A stretch of DNA of 64,000 bases, from the NCBI GenBank assembly GCA_951394405.1, contig OX596340.1:3472001-3536000 (forward strand), given 5' to 3'. This document shows positions 1 through 11,836 of this stretch, piece after piece. Under the pieces are notes generated by a model that was not told the origin of the DNA, ran no database searches, and saw only the letters and a program-made list of their open reading frames with translations. Position 1 is the first letter of the stretch, and each line of letters begins with the position of its first letter. The position numbers and the translations under genes are program-made. This DNA is from Coprinellus micaceus (taxonomy: Eukaryota > Basidiomycota > Agaricomycetes > Agaricales > Psathyrellaceae).

Positions 1-515
1 TGTCCTTGGATTTGTCACCGTAGTACACAAACTGCCAGTGGACAAGTGATCTCAGTGAAAGTTTCGACGAAAGCGGGTGCTGGAATCAGCGAAGTCGCCA
101 GCTGGCAGTGGGAGAACAAGCCTTCGAGCTAGACAAGGACAACTGGCCTTGCGAATCATTCGGAAATTGTGATACCTCATTCCGGTCTTCAGTACGCACG
201 AGGGTAGGCGGCGAGTAGGCAGACAATGAGACAGAACGTTAGAGAAGTGAAGTAAATCCCTTGCCATTTGCCTCCGTGGGGTGGTTGCCAGTGTCGAAAG
301 AGTATGAACTTGGAAGAACCTGGAAGAACCCATACTCGGGTCATGGGACTTGGGGGTCACTGTACAAAAAAGGCACCAACTTCCCAGGGGTGGTTGCTCG
401 CCGACCGAAATCCAAAAGAGGCCGAACTCCTTTCATACCTCCCAACCCAATCCACCCATGAACCGTGGGCTTCACTAACTCCCATAACATACCCACAAAT
501 ATCGGACTCCGGGGG
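1..515. other. Left flank without a recognisable gene
   Basis: No reading frame here has a family motif or consistent splice signals, although short frames are open on both strands. The right part is the likely promoter and 5' leader of the kinase-like gene that starts at 516. Confidence 0.5.
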
Positions 516-2317
516 ATGTTCTCCTTTGCAAGACTTGTGCCCTGCCTACCGAAGGCTCCTGTTTCACTTCGCTTGTCACACTCTGTGGTCAGGACTAGGA
601 GGTTGACGCCGTCTCGTACCTTTGCGCAAAAGGCGAGCTCTGACAACGATTTTTTCAACTTCACCTCTGGGCGTTGGGTGTGAGTGGTCTTCCCACCTTT
701 TCTATTGGGTACGTTCGTGACAATTTGGCTCATTCAACAGGTACAACGAAGCTCTTCGGCTCGCAGAACGGAGGCGCGTTTTCGACGTCGGGGGTCTACG
801 TCGACTAGCAGCGGAGTCGGTTGGTCGAGACATTTCCGACGTTGTGACCTTTTCGAAGCTCGGTGAGGGCGCATTCAATCGTGCTTTCCTGATCACGATG
901 CGCGACGGGTTCGAGATGGTGGCCCGCGTTCCCTTCGAACCGCTTTACTTCACGGTGGCCAGCGAGGTTGCCACTATGGATCTACTCCGTTCCTCCGGCA
1001 TTCCTGTTCCGAAGGTCTATGGTTACTCTCCTGGATTGGATAACGCAGCGAAGACCGAGTACATTCTCATGGAATACGTGCGAGGCACCTCCTTAAGTGA
1101 CGTATGGCCGACGTTCAAACAAGAGGAAGCTCGACAAGTCTTGCAACAGCTCGCTGAATTGGAGTTGAAGGTGATGTCTCTGTCCTTCCCCGCTGGGGGA
1201 AGCATCTATTACCCGCACGATCTGGAGGGCCTGGTTACAGGGAGAAAGCCCATCTCGCTCGAGGAAGACCGGTTCTGCGTTGGCCCAGATGTCAACCCAA
1301 TTTACTGGTATGGGAAACGTTCACAACTAGACGTCGACAGAGGACCCTGTACGCAAATTTTGTCTCTCAAACACACACTCATTCTCAAGCCGACTCTTTT
1401 CCGTAGACACAAGCGGCGAAGCAATGCTCGTAGCTCCAGCTCGCAAGGAACTTGCTTACCTCAAGCAGTTTGGCCGGCCGCTCTTGCCAAGATGCCGGAT
1501 GAGGAGGAAAGGGTATCACTACCAGGAACAGTCGCCCTCAGACCACGTTACGAACCTACATCGCTTTCTCCGAATGGTACCCTCGCTCGTCCGCAGCACC
1601 GATCTTGGGCGTTTTTGCATGCGCCACCCAGACCTCCGGCAGGGCAATGTCATCGTCGAGCGGCACCCTGCCGACTCCCGATCTGGATCTTGGCGAATCG
1701 TTAGCTTGATTGACTGGGAACGCACCACCATCTTGCCCGAGTTTCTCCAGGATAGCGTATCCCGACATCTCCACATCGACGGCCCCCACGATAGTATCAA
1801 CCCGGGCTGGCACCCAAACGGCACGCCTTCCCTTCCAGAGAACTTTGACCAGCTGACCGAACGCGAGCAAGGGAGGGCAGAAAACGTCTATCATCGTCGG
1901 TTCGTCAACCACCTCTTTCTACGAAGCGGGTATCCATGGCAAGGCGAGGCTTTGGATATGAAGGTCTCGCTCATTCGCGCGGTCGAGAACTGGGAGAAGC
2001 TTACTCCAGGAAGGAGAGGAAGAGGCACTTCCAGCGTACCAATGCCTTGTCCGGTCGCGTTCGATGCTGAGGACGTACAGGAAACAATGGAACTTATGGA
2101 GGCGCAGGGCAGAGCAGACAGGCTTTTGCGTTTATTTCAGGCAGTTAGCCATATCCAGCCGGGTGGGCAGGCGGTTGACGGGTACTACGAGGAGGCAATG
2201 CAAGACTGCAAGGACGCCCTGGAGGGTGAACTGGAAGACGCCAAAACTGATGAGGAGCGGACGAACATAATGGCGCACTGGCCGTTTCATGACAGGGATG
2301 AGGAGGAATACAAGTGA
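516..2317 (+). CDS. APH-fold phosphotransferase-like protein, plus-strand copy
   Basis: Three exons fit: 516-679, 741-1348 and 1407-2317, 1,683 nt in total (560 residues). The N-lobe has a glycine-rich loop, LGEGAFNRAFLI, followed by VARVPF. The catalytic loop is HPDLRQGN at about residue 330, with the HxDxxxxN pattern of aminoglycoside/choline-kinase-like enzymes, and the metal-binding Asp is in SLIDWE about 20 residues on. Such fungal proteins are annotated as phosphotransferase or protein-kinase-like; the substrate is unknown and antibiotic resistance is not implied. The start is the first ATG in the frame of exon 1; exon 1 ends in FNFTSGRW as in the minus-strand copies near 27 and 39 kb. 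This copy is clearly more diverged from those two than they are from each other, and lies outside their array. Confidence 0.8.
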
Positions 2318-4247
2318 GGTCAGAAAGTTGGTTGAATTAGGCCCACTCTCGTTCAATGTTCAACCCTAACTTCGACCGTATTCTCCAAGATGAGAACGAA
2401 CGCCACGAAACGTGAATTCCTGAATCCCTGACCTTGCCTACATATGTACTGTATTGCGATGACAATGCAACCGGACTCACCATTGTCAGGAATAGAGTTC
2501 GCGTTCAATGCGTTCGGCTGCAGGATACTGTTCCCGAACCTATGCCGGTTGAAGGAAAGCGAAAGTTTTTGGAAGCTAGAGTAGGTGCACGTACTCAGCG
2601 TCGAGAAATGAACCCGGGCTCATAACGCGCTTGGTTCCTGGACACTATAAGTGGACAGGTTTATCGTAATTAAATAGTATTTCATGAGTTCAATGGAGCC
2701 CGAATAGCCGAGGAGTGGCTAGTACCTAGAGCCGCATTTCTGCCCATCGAGGCGAACGCGTCGGCTCACCCAATAGCCAGGTTTCTGCCCGTCGAGGCGA
2801 ACGCGACTGGCCGCACGTGCTACGCACGCCCCATTGATATCATCCGCCTCCTCAGGTAAGCTGAGACTGACCTCTCTTTCCCTCGAACAGTCACGACGAG
2901 GCGGTTTTATCGCGCTACCCGCCCACCACTTCTCTTTTGCACTTTCGCTGCAACTCTAACTTCTCGATCGTTCCCAAAATTTGTATTTGTCTACACTACC
3001 TCGTGTACAAATAGATGTCCCCGAGGATGAGCTGCCCATCGCGGCGCCCATCCATCGCCTGCTACCACTCTCCCGGCACTCATCTCTCTTATTCGAGTCT
3101 CCATTGGTCATATTGTACAGCCAAAAATTTGGCGGAGCGGTTCGCTACTTTCCTAATGGGGATAAGATTAAGGACCAATATGCGTGCTGAGCTTTGTCAG
3201 CTCTTTTGAGGGTGAATTCGAGGAGGTGGAAAAGGACGAAAAGCGAGACTCCTCCACCAATCCGAGGAGCTCGGAGGCGCCGGAAGACTCTTCCTCTCGC
3301 AATCGCAAAGCCTCAAGCTAACCAGTCTATCCCATTCACCTTGCAACCGTAGCTCAAATCCTGGCAGCTACGACTCTCCAGTCGGCCTGCGTGCACCGCA
3401 CGCGCGCTGGGGTACGGCTCCATCTAAATAGACGCTCACCCCCGATGATCATCAACCAAGACATCCACCCCGGGTTCAATAGGGTAGTTTTAAGCTCCTC
3501 AGCCAGAGGTACAGGTACGTGAGGGTAGTACATATGATGACTCCCTTTACACGATTGCAAGGGACGGTGCTGGGAAAGATCAAATAGGGGCATTCCCCTC
3601 ATCATTAGGGGTGCCATACCAATACCCAGGGGGTGCCATCATTTACCCTCTCCCCCACACCACGAAGATATGTACTGGATAAAAGGGTCTTGACCATCGC
3701 GTACTCCGACTGCCTACCATCACCCAGCCCAAGGCCTCTTCGCTACCGTTTCATTGAGGCGCTAGGGGAGTCTGCCGGCGCATATCTGTCACCGTGACAT
3801 CACCAAGTCCCACTTAGCGCGCGCGCATCTAAGCCAACAGTCCTCGAAAGTGCGACTAAGCTACGATTGAAGTCTCTCCTGCGCGTGACGCGCGTCTACC
3901 GTATCGTTTATCACCGGGCCTGGCTGCGTGCTATTCCCCTGGCAACGACAGTCGTCGATAGTAAACCCTCAGTTTGGGTTGTGCCATTCTGCGAAGGCTG
4001 TCCGAGCGTCACCTCATTATTTCGTATGCAGCGGTCTCCCTTAGGCGATACAGCTTTTCCAACCCCCCACCAATGAGGCTTCAGATATGAAGGGGAGTTT
4101 AGCGCGTGAGGGGCATACGATGAGAGGTTCCATCTCGCCTTAACCACTGCCTTGCCGGTCAAAGACCATCCACTCGTGCGGCCGGTGTCCAGGTGTGCCC
4201 GGATGGGCCTCTATTTCAAAAAGCAAAGAATAGCCAACGCCTCTAAC
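2318..4247. other. Intergenic, no gene seen
   Basis: I find no supported gene in this stretch. It contains a 24-bp direct repeat with one mismatch (2737-2760 and 2782-2805). Short frames such as 2981-3190 lack motifs and splice context. Confidence 0.5.
2737..2805. repeat. Two-copy 24-bp direct repeat
   Basis: The unit starts TTTCTGCCC and ends GGCGAACGCG. The copies at 2737-2760 and 2782-2805 differ at one base (A or G in the middle). The spacing is 45 bp start to start. No function is suggested. Confidence 0.7.
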
Positions 4248-4321
4248 GGCCGACTAGCTCAGTTGGTTAGAGCGTCGTGCTAATAACGCGAAGGTCTTGG
4301 GTTCGATCCCCACGTTGGCCA
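4248..4321 (+). tRNA. tRNA-Ile (anticodon AAT)
   Basis: A 74-nt cloverleaf can be folded by eye. The acceptor GGCCGAC pairs with GTTGGCC (one G-U) with discriminator A at 4321. The D arm is GCTC-AGTTGGTTA-GAGC. The anticodon stem TCGTG/CGCGA encloses the loop CTAATAA, giving anticodon AAT, which is read as IAU and decodes isoleucine. The T arm contains GGTTCGATCCC. Internal box A (TAGCTCAGTTGG) and box B are intact. There is no intron. Confidence 0.95.
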
Positions 4322-4328
4322 TGTTCCC

Positions 4329-4338
4329 TTTTTTTTTC
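4329..4338 (+). terminator. Pol III T-run terminator of tRNA-Ile
   Basis: A run of ten T residues begins 8 nt after the tRNA 3' end, as expected for RNA polymerase III termination. Confidence 0.85.
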
Positions 4339-7156
4339 TTTTGCTCTATCGTCCCTCTCAGGAGTTCCGACTCCCGACTCCCGAGTCCCCACTAGTCGAG
4401 CACTGTCGAGGCCGGAGGCCTTCGACTCTCGAGTGACGAGTCGAGTCTCGTTTCCTGATACCATCGTATTCCACTCGAGATTCAGCAGGCAGAGCCACGA
4501 AACACTCACAGCGCTTCGGCTTGAGAAGGCATCTATACGATCGGCTGCAGAATCCACCACGAAGAAGTAGTCTTCCCCAAAACCGGAGGCACGATCCGCT
4601 TCGTATAGCCGGATCCAATCTGGGTGCCAACGGATCAGACGACGGGCGCTTATCCGCCGAGCTTGATGGTTTCTACCTTCGCTCATGCTCACTAGGGCCC
4701 ACTCAATCATTTAATGAATTGTATCAGCACCACCTCCGCGCCTAAGTACAAGGGTCGCAGCTCTGCCGCAACGGTGTAGGTGACCAGTAGCTGCAGATCC
4801 AAGGGACTTTGAGCTACATTTAAACGGATCATCGTCAAGGCATGAAGGAAGGATCGATGTATCCTCTGAAAAGTCGCTAGGACGCCTTAGCTCACCGACA
4901 TTTTAACAGGACCCTGCCCGGGGAGATGTCACTCAGATTACTCTTGTCTACTAATAATCGGATCCCCTACAGGCCCCCAGCGAACTTGGCTCATGCTATG
5001 ATGCTCGAGCACAACGTCGGGATCAAGAGAAAGGATTAGACGGCTGATATGAATCCACCTCCATCAATTACGGACTCCTACCTCTTTTTTCTACCCGTTC
5101 ACCTGGGGCTTCGGATGCCCCTTTGCAATTGCCTAACTCCATCATACTGGTCGAACTCGGCTTGTCCTATCTGGACGTTCTCGAAAGGGACTCCATGGAC
5201 AGAGTTCCTAACCGAGCTTGATAGCTAGGGATCGCGCAACGTACTCTACACGCACTGTACTTAATAAGCTGCTTGTCGCCCCAGGGAATTACTGAGGCGG
5301 AGACGGGGGCGAATAGGTAAGAGCCTCGGACGCAATCAGCATCCACATGTGGGGCGGCGGTGACGCTGGATAATAGCCTCACCTACACATACCTGCTGAT
5401 TTGAATTCAACTATGATGGTCCAAAGTAGCGATAGCGTTCCAGTAGCACGCCATTCCGTCTATCTATCTACATGCCAGCGAACAACTTGGTCTACCATGC
5501 CGAAGGGGGTGTTTGACGCCACCCATACTGGGACTGTCCATCAGAAGAATGACAACGGCTTTTGATCGCTTTGACTTACGTTTGATGACTTTGACTTGCG
5601 CTGAATCACTTTCGCTTGCGCTTAACGGCTTGCAAACACTTGACGCTCGCTTACAGGGACGCTTGAGCGCTTGTCCATTTTTCCACTTCTCAGAATGCTT
5701 GCCGGTGGGGGACTTAGGGTTTTTCGTCTCTTACATAGTGGATCATGTTTGGTACTCCAAGGGGACCTGGGGCAAACTTGGGGTAAGGAAATTTAATCCG
5801 GTCTCTAAATTGTCGAAGCGGCTCCTAGTTCCAACGCACGCTGGAGTGTAATTTATGTACGCACCTATGGGAGGGGAGACTGGAGAGGTCAGGAGGAGAC
5901 GGTCAGGTGTCCAGTACTACCCCCGAGGCTACCGTTGAATTTCCGAAAAGGCAAACATCAAACTCGTGCCACGTCTCTCTTCAACCTCCACCATCCTTGA
6001 CCGCCCCGTTTGCCGCTTCTCCCCTTCCTTCAATCCATTGGACGGTAAACAGGTATTGACACCTCTAGACACATGTTTCGCTACAGTCAATATTCCTGTT
6101 TGCCGGGGTGAGCCTGCTGGCACACGACTGTGTTCGAGGGCAAAGAGGGCGTTGGAGGGAGTCGGGGACAACCATGGAGACAGGTACGTTCCCTCTATGG
6201 TACTATGTCAATGTTTCACTAACGGTTTTGCATCTTTGTCTCCAGAGTCACTGTCATGGTCCGTCAGTCGTGTAACCAGCCCAATGACCCGCCGTTCCCC
6301 TCCTCTTCACCGGGACCCTCACTGCCCGACTTCAATGTAAATTTATGTACAATCCCCGTACCGTTTGCGTACCGTGCCGCTTATATAGAATTGTTGTGTG
6401 TCCCTACGCTCGTTTTAAAGTACCGTACATTTTCAATGTACCTATTCCATGTACGTAGCACAGTCGACCTCCTGAAATACATTTGATCCTCTCGGACGTC
6501 CTGTACCAGTATCGAGTGCATTCAAAATAACCAGCAAAACGAATTCCGCAGCGCTTGTACAAGTAAGGCTGTTGCCCACTTGGTCCAACACTTGAAAACC
6601 TGCTTGACCGTCACTTACTCACTTAGCCAAGAGACCCCCCCTCTCTTGGAAAAGTGAGCCGGCTTGAGCGCTTAAGGCACTTGGCTAAGTGCATAAGTTC
6701 CCACAAGTCGATTTGTCATTCTTCTGATGTCGGCGTTTGCCGATGTGGCAAGGGCGCCAAACAGCTCACTTGACTCCAGTTTCTCGTCACTCTCCCACAT
6801 ACTGAGATGCATATCACACCTAACCTGCCATCGTTGTATAACCTGCCGGGCTGATTTTGGAAGTGGAGGCTGACGCTATTCCACCCCTCAATGTCGAGCT
6901 TCTATCAAGCTCCCTGCGTGGATGTGGGGCGAGGATCTCGGTCGCTCTATCAGCGCTCGTTCAACCTGGAGTATATCTGGCATACCCACCGAGGCTTCGC
7001 GTCTTCTTCGAAGGGACGAACCAGGCTGTCCGCGAGGCTTATTTCGCTCCAGATTGCCCCACATCGACCCCAGCTGCTGCTTCGCTCTTACCACGTCCCT
7101 CTCAGTGCTTGACAACTCACCTTCTGTTCGGACTGGGTATCCCCTCCTCTACGACG
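4339..7156. other. Intergenic, no gene seen
   Basis: No coding unit could be supported in this 2.8-kb stretch. It includes a short 20-bp tandem repeat (5561-5640). Frames near 5966-6486 and 6857-7115 are open but have no motif; the last part is probably the 5' leader of the MFS gene. Confidence 0.45.
5561..5640. repeat. Degenerate 20-bp tandem repeat
   Basis: About four consecutive 20-bp units can be aligned: TTTGATCGCTTTGACTTACG, TTTGATGACTTTGACTTGCG, CTGAATCACTTTCGCTTGCG and a weaker fourth. Similarity falls from left to right. Confidence 0.6.
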
Positions 7157-9558
7157 ATGGCAGAAGACGATAGCAAAAGGCGCTCGGCTTCGAAGGATGC
7201 CGACGATAAGACTTCTGGGTTAGACGAGCCAGCACATGCCCATGGTGTCTTTGATAGTGTGTACTCAGAGGATACGATCGACTCGGGGTACTTGGCCAAG
7301 GCTCGAGTTCTGAACGCAGCCATTCAGGATGTTGGCATGGGGAGATATCAATGGTACGCTCATCGGTATTGAACGATTTAAAGGCGGTATATGACTCGGT
7401 ATTTGTCCTACAGGGGCCTCTTCATCGTCACTGGATTCGGATGGTTCGCGTGCGCTCCCTTTCCTTCATCCCAATGAGCCTCCACTTATCTAACCTCCAC
7501 TCCACACCGCGACAGAGATAACTTGTGGCCCGTGCGTCGTGATTGTGCCGTTATCTCCGCCACCCTCACGTCATTCTGACCTCTGGGTCGGGTTTACACA
7601 GATCGTCACTGGTCTGGTCTTACCTCCCACTGTCAATGAGTTCAACTTCAAGCCTCCGTTTATCAAGCTCGGACAGAATGTTGGATTGCTCGTAGGAGCG
7701 GCTTTTTGGGGCGTCGGTGCGGACATTTGGGGACGGAAGTGAGTACGAGCCCTCTCGCCCCAATTCAAGCCCCTTGGTTCAGCTCGAATCGACTCCTGCT
7801 ACACTACGTACCTGAATCTCATCCGCTAATATCCCTCTCCCATACAGGATCTCGTTCAACATCACCATGCTGATCATCGCCGTTTTTGCACTTGCGGCAG
7901 CTGGGTCGCCTAACTGGATCGCTCTCGTGTCGTTCGCTGCATTATGGTCGGTTGGTGTTGGAGGAAATCTCCCAGTCGATTCCGCGATCTTCCTCGGTAG
8001 GTCGTTCGATATCCTTAAGCCTTGTAGTGTCCCATGTCCGCCTCTCTACGTCCCCATGCTGACTTCCAATTGTGGCGCCGATCTAGAATTCATTCCGGCG
8101 TCGCACCAATACTTGCTCACCATTCTCTCAATTTGGTGGGCCTTTGGTCAGCTCATAGGAAGCTTGGTGTGTTTATTCACGATGTTCTATCAATGCGCAG
8201 CCTAATTCCGGATCATAGGTTGCCTGGCCACTCATAGCCAATTTCTCGTGCGCCACGACTACGCCCGGAGTGGACTGCTCGAAGTCCAGCAACATGGGGT
8301 GGCGGTATTTCCTTATCACGATGGGTGGTCTAATGTTCATCTTCTGGATTCTCCGGTTCTTCGTCTTCAAGCTCTACGAGAGTCCCAAGTATCTCATGGG
8401 CAAAGGCCAAAATGCGAAGGCCGTCGAGGTCGTACACAAAGTTGCTGAGTACAACAGGACTACGACCAACCTCGGCGTGTCCGATCTGGACAGGGTGGAT
8501 GCGAAGAGCGGCGAGACTGGCTCTGACGCCGAAGGCAAGAAGGATGAAACCCACGCTCAGCAGGCAATCAGGAGACAGATGACGAAATTCGATTCTAACC
8601 ATGTTAGGAGCTTGTTTGCCTCCAGGAAGCTCGCCTATTCGACCACTCTACTGATCATACTTTGGGGTGAGCGTTGAGTCCTCCCAAATGCAATGCATCC
8701 CCTCAAATTGTTCCTTACGGCTCACCCAGCTCTCATTGGTTTGGCTTTCCCCTTGTATGTCATTTTCCCCTTGGTCGGGGAGCGCGGATTCTGACTTGTC
8801 TTCAGATACAACTCGTTTGTGACATACTAGTGCGTATCCTCTTACCTCATGTCATGCGAGAGCTCACTTAAAGCTTCCCCCCAATAGCCTTTCGACACGA
8901 GGAGCGGACTTTGGAGATGGTTCGGTGTATATCACCTACCGCAACGTGAGTGCCTCGACTTGCCGTACTGGGATCCCATTATTAAAGCCGCGCACCAGCA
9001 AGTCATTCTGAGTGTGATCGGTGTCCCTGGTGCGCTTCTGGCAGGGTACATGGTTGAACTTCCCCTTCTCGGACGACGAGGAACATTGTCTATCTCAACC
9101 GGTGTGTTAATATCACGAACGATCGTGAAGCTTCGACACTCACCCCCCGTGCGACATGCTACAGTGCTCACTGGGGTTTTCATCCTCGTTTCGACGACCG
9201 CCCGGTCCAGTAATGCCCTCCTCGGGTGGAACTGCGCCTACTCCTTTACAAGCAACGTGATGTATGGGGTCTTATATGCCATTACCCCGGAGCTGTTCCC
9301 CACGAAGGACAGAGGGACTGGAAACGCGATCACTGCGACTGCGAATAGGATCTTTGGTATCATGGTAAGTTTCCAGGCATGACTTGCCGGATATATGTCA
9401 GCCCCCGCTAACCTCCTTCCTTTTAGGCGCCCATCATTGCGCTATACGCCGACCTGACCAGTTCTGTACCAATCTTCATCGCTGGGGCAATCTTTCTCGT
9501 GGCCGGTGTAGTTGCCTTACTCTTACCGTTCGAATCCCGCGGTCGTGCCTCCCTGTAA
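7157..9558 (+). CDS. MFS transporter, SVOP/sugar-transporter-like
   Basis: Thirteen exons join in frame (7157-7353, 7414-7449, 7516-7531, 7602-7738, 7848-7996, 8087-8166, 8219-8666, 8730-8754, 8806-8829, 8888-8945, 8999-9101, 9165-9364, 9427-9558), giving 1,605 nt and 534 residues. The protein has the signature of a 12-helix major facilitator: a hydrophilic N-terminus, the loop motif GADIWGRK between helices 2 and 3, the pattern ESPKYLMGKG after helix 6, a charged central loop (about residues 280-330), the second-half motif LPLLGRRG, and TPELFPTKDRGTGNA, which resembles the PESPR/PETKG-type sugar and SVOP transporters. It should import or export a small solute at a membrane; the substrate cannot be read. 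ATG 7157 was chosen because it opens the hydrophilic tail (MAEDDSKRR); the frame is also open further upstream. Confidence 0.85.
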
Positions 9559-10257
9559 AGTTTCTCCTTGGTGGGCGTTCTGCTGTCAATATGCATGTTG
9601 CTGCTTCCCATCCCTGATCTCAAAGTCGGCTAACTGACATCAATATGGAGCAGATGCACGGAACATAAGTACGCCGTCCGGCGACGGCTCAATTAACCTA
9701 GGGTGCCATCCCTGTTGGGTATGTCATTCAGACCCGCAGTTCATCGACTGATCGTAAACAAGACAACCTTGTGTCAGGGGCCGTCCCCCAACCTCATTGT
9801 CCAACTAACCGGGAAACGCATCGCACCGACTGCTGATGCGAAGAGTCGAGTGTATTTCTGTGAACTTGTCGCAGACGCTGCAGTCTGGGTGGGGCTAACG
9901 CGGAACGATCGTCTACCCTCCAACCCGGCGTCTGAGCCCACCACCCCACACCCGAAGGAGACGTGATATCGACGACATTGAATCTTTGACCCTGGCCGTG
10001 AGGCTCTGTGGGTTCAGGCATGCTTCTTCGGGCATCGCGGGCACACCCCCGGGGTGCCCAAACCCCCGAAACAGCCGATAAGGCCTAGCGCTCATGTCTT
10101 TCCAGCCCTCGTCGCTTACACGCCCAGCACAGATCTGACTGTTGCTGCGGGGAAGCGGGCACTGAACGACGTGGATCAGAAGGAACATATGTGCAAGGAA
10201 CTTCTACATACATACATGGCTATATATATCGAATAATATGAATGGGATGTGTCTGGG
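9559..10257. other. Intergenic between convergent genes
   Basis: These 700 bp separate the 3' ends of the MFS gene (plus) and the methyltransferase (minus). Both 3' UTRs must lie here. No further gene is seen; the short frame at 9703-9966 has no motif. Confidence 0.5.
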
Positions 10258-11037
10258 TCAATATACACATGGGATCAATCGATGCGGGACTTTGTCCGCC
10301 CAAGTCACCCACTCCTCGCCGAACCTCTGCTTCAGGAGATCGTCTTCGACAGGTATCCTGAGGACGAGGCTGACGATGACGGCGAGTGAGAAGATGACCC
10401 ATAGAAGGACCAGTATTTCTCCTGCAAAGCATTTGGCCAATCCGGACTCGCTCACCCAGGATCCCTGGACGTGATTCAAATAAGCGCCGAGGATACCAAG
10501 CACCATTCCGGTGTAACTGGGATGCCGGACGACGCTGTACGGCCCGGTGTTAACAAGTCGATGGTCGTTAACAAGGGAGAGCTCGAAGCTGAACAGTCTA
10601 CCCAGCGACCTGTAGCAGCTCAGGCGAATCAGAGCCCCCAAACAGGTGAAGAGGTTCCCGAGAATGAAGGTTGGTGTAATCGCGAGGCGACTGACGGACG
10701 TTCGGGCTCCCCAAACAAACGTCGAGGCGATAAGGCGCGAAATGGGGTGTGTGGGGCTGGTTGTTGTCAAAAGGAGGAGCACCTCTATGAGGCCAGCGAT
10801 GTAGTATGTCGTCTAAACGAAACATTTTCAATGAGGAACCTGAAACTCAGTGCAAAGCTGACGTACACGCAACATCTGCCCTGGCCACCCAAGTGATCGC
10901 AGGAACCTTTCCCTCCAGTTTGGGATGATATGTTCCTTCAATGGTCTCGGTGGGTTCGGTGGCCTTCCGGAGAGGCACATCCATAGAGCGTCGATGATGA
11001 TGAGAGGGATTTTAAGCAGCGCCATGGACAACGCCAT
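10258..11037 (-). CDS. Isoprenylcysteine carboxyl methyltransferase (STE14/ICMT family)
   Basis: Two exons, 11037-10867 and 10812-10258, joined by a GTACGT..TTTAG intron in phase 0, give 241 residues, the usual family size. ICMTs are multi-span ER membrane enzymes that methylate the C-terminal prenylcysteine of CaaX proteins such as Ras and mating pheromone, using S-adenosylmethionine. The family's C-terminal block is present: TGPYSVVRHPSYTG, then EDDLLKQRFGEEWVTW and PHRLIP. The first exon starts with a hydrophobic segment (MALSMALLKIPLIII), which supports the chosen ATG. Agaricomycetes often carry several ICMT-like paralogs, so this need not be the housekeeping STE14. Confidence 0.85.
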
Positions 11038-11836
11038 TGCACGAATGGTGTCGGAAAGGGTGGGTAAATTGGCGTTGGCTTCAAAAACAGAGAAAGCTAA
11101 AGGTGCGGGATGGCTTTGTACATTTATAGTGCCACTTTCATGTTTCTGCCAAGAGATACTATCGGAGTTTGATAGAAGTGTATACGATTTCTGAATGGGC
11201 TGTGAGATTGGAGGTATCATACTGGCCACCAGTGACGCAGTGTCGCCCCTAGTTAGCATGCCCTATCACAGGACACGATCGCGATCGTTCAAACCAGGGA
11301 CGGCTTCCAACAGAAGAGGCGAACAGAGCTGTCATTTCGGTATCCCTGATGCATATGGGGCACGCAAAGTAGAGAGCAGGCCCACTTCGCGTGGCTTGCC
11401 TCAAGGAAATTGGTTTTCGCCGTGATGATTTCATGTGACGGCAGCAGACGCAACGCAAGCATTCCGGGTAGATGAATCGAATGCAAATCCCGGATCATTC
11501 AGTGTCAACTTCTGTATCTCTAGTAGGAGATGGAAGCTTGGCTAGAGGAAGATGCGCAGAGTCGAGCTGGGGATTTGTGGAGCCATTCTCAAGCGGGATC
11601 CCTATGGAAGGGTTGGTAGGGTATAACCGGGGGCCTTCAGGACGTCTTCCCGTCGGAATGTCGACCCGGCCGGCTGGACGGGTATCGCGGGTATAAAAGG
11701 ATCTTCGAAATGTGGAAATGTGACGGTACTGTACAAGGATCAGAAAACGAGCCGTAGCCTCAATATAAACGAAATTGGGAGTGCCTATTCGCCGGTTCGA
11801 GCTCCCAGAACTGAGATGAAGCCTTGATGATTTAAT
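11038..11836. other. Intergenic, upstream of the methyltransferase
   Basis: These 800 bp lie between the 3' end of Dicer and the ATG of the ICMT-like gene, both on the minus strand. They should hold the ICMT promoter and the Dicer terminator. No motif strong enough to call was seen. Confidence 0.5.

Noticed and set aside
516..2317. Aminoglycoside resistance gene
   Set aside because: The APH fold is shared by many fungal kinase-like proteins with intron-containing genes. Nothing points to antibiotic substrates.
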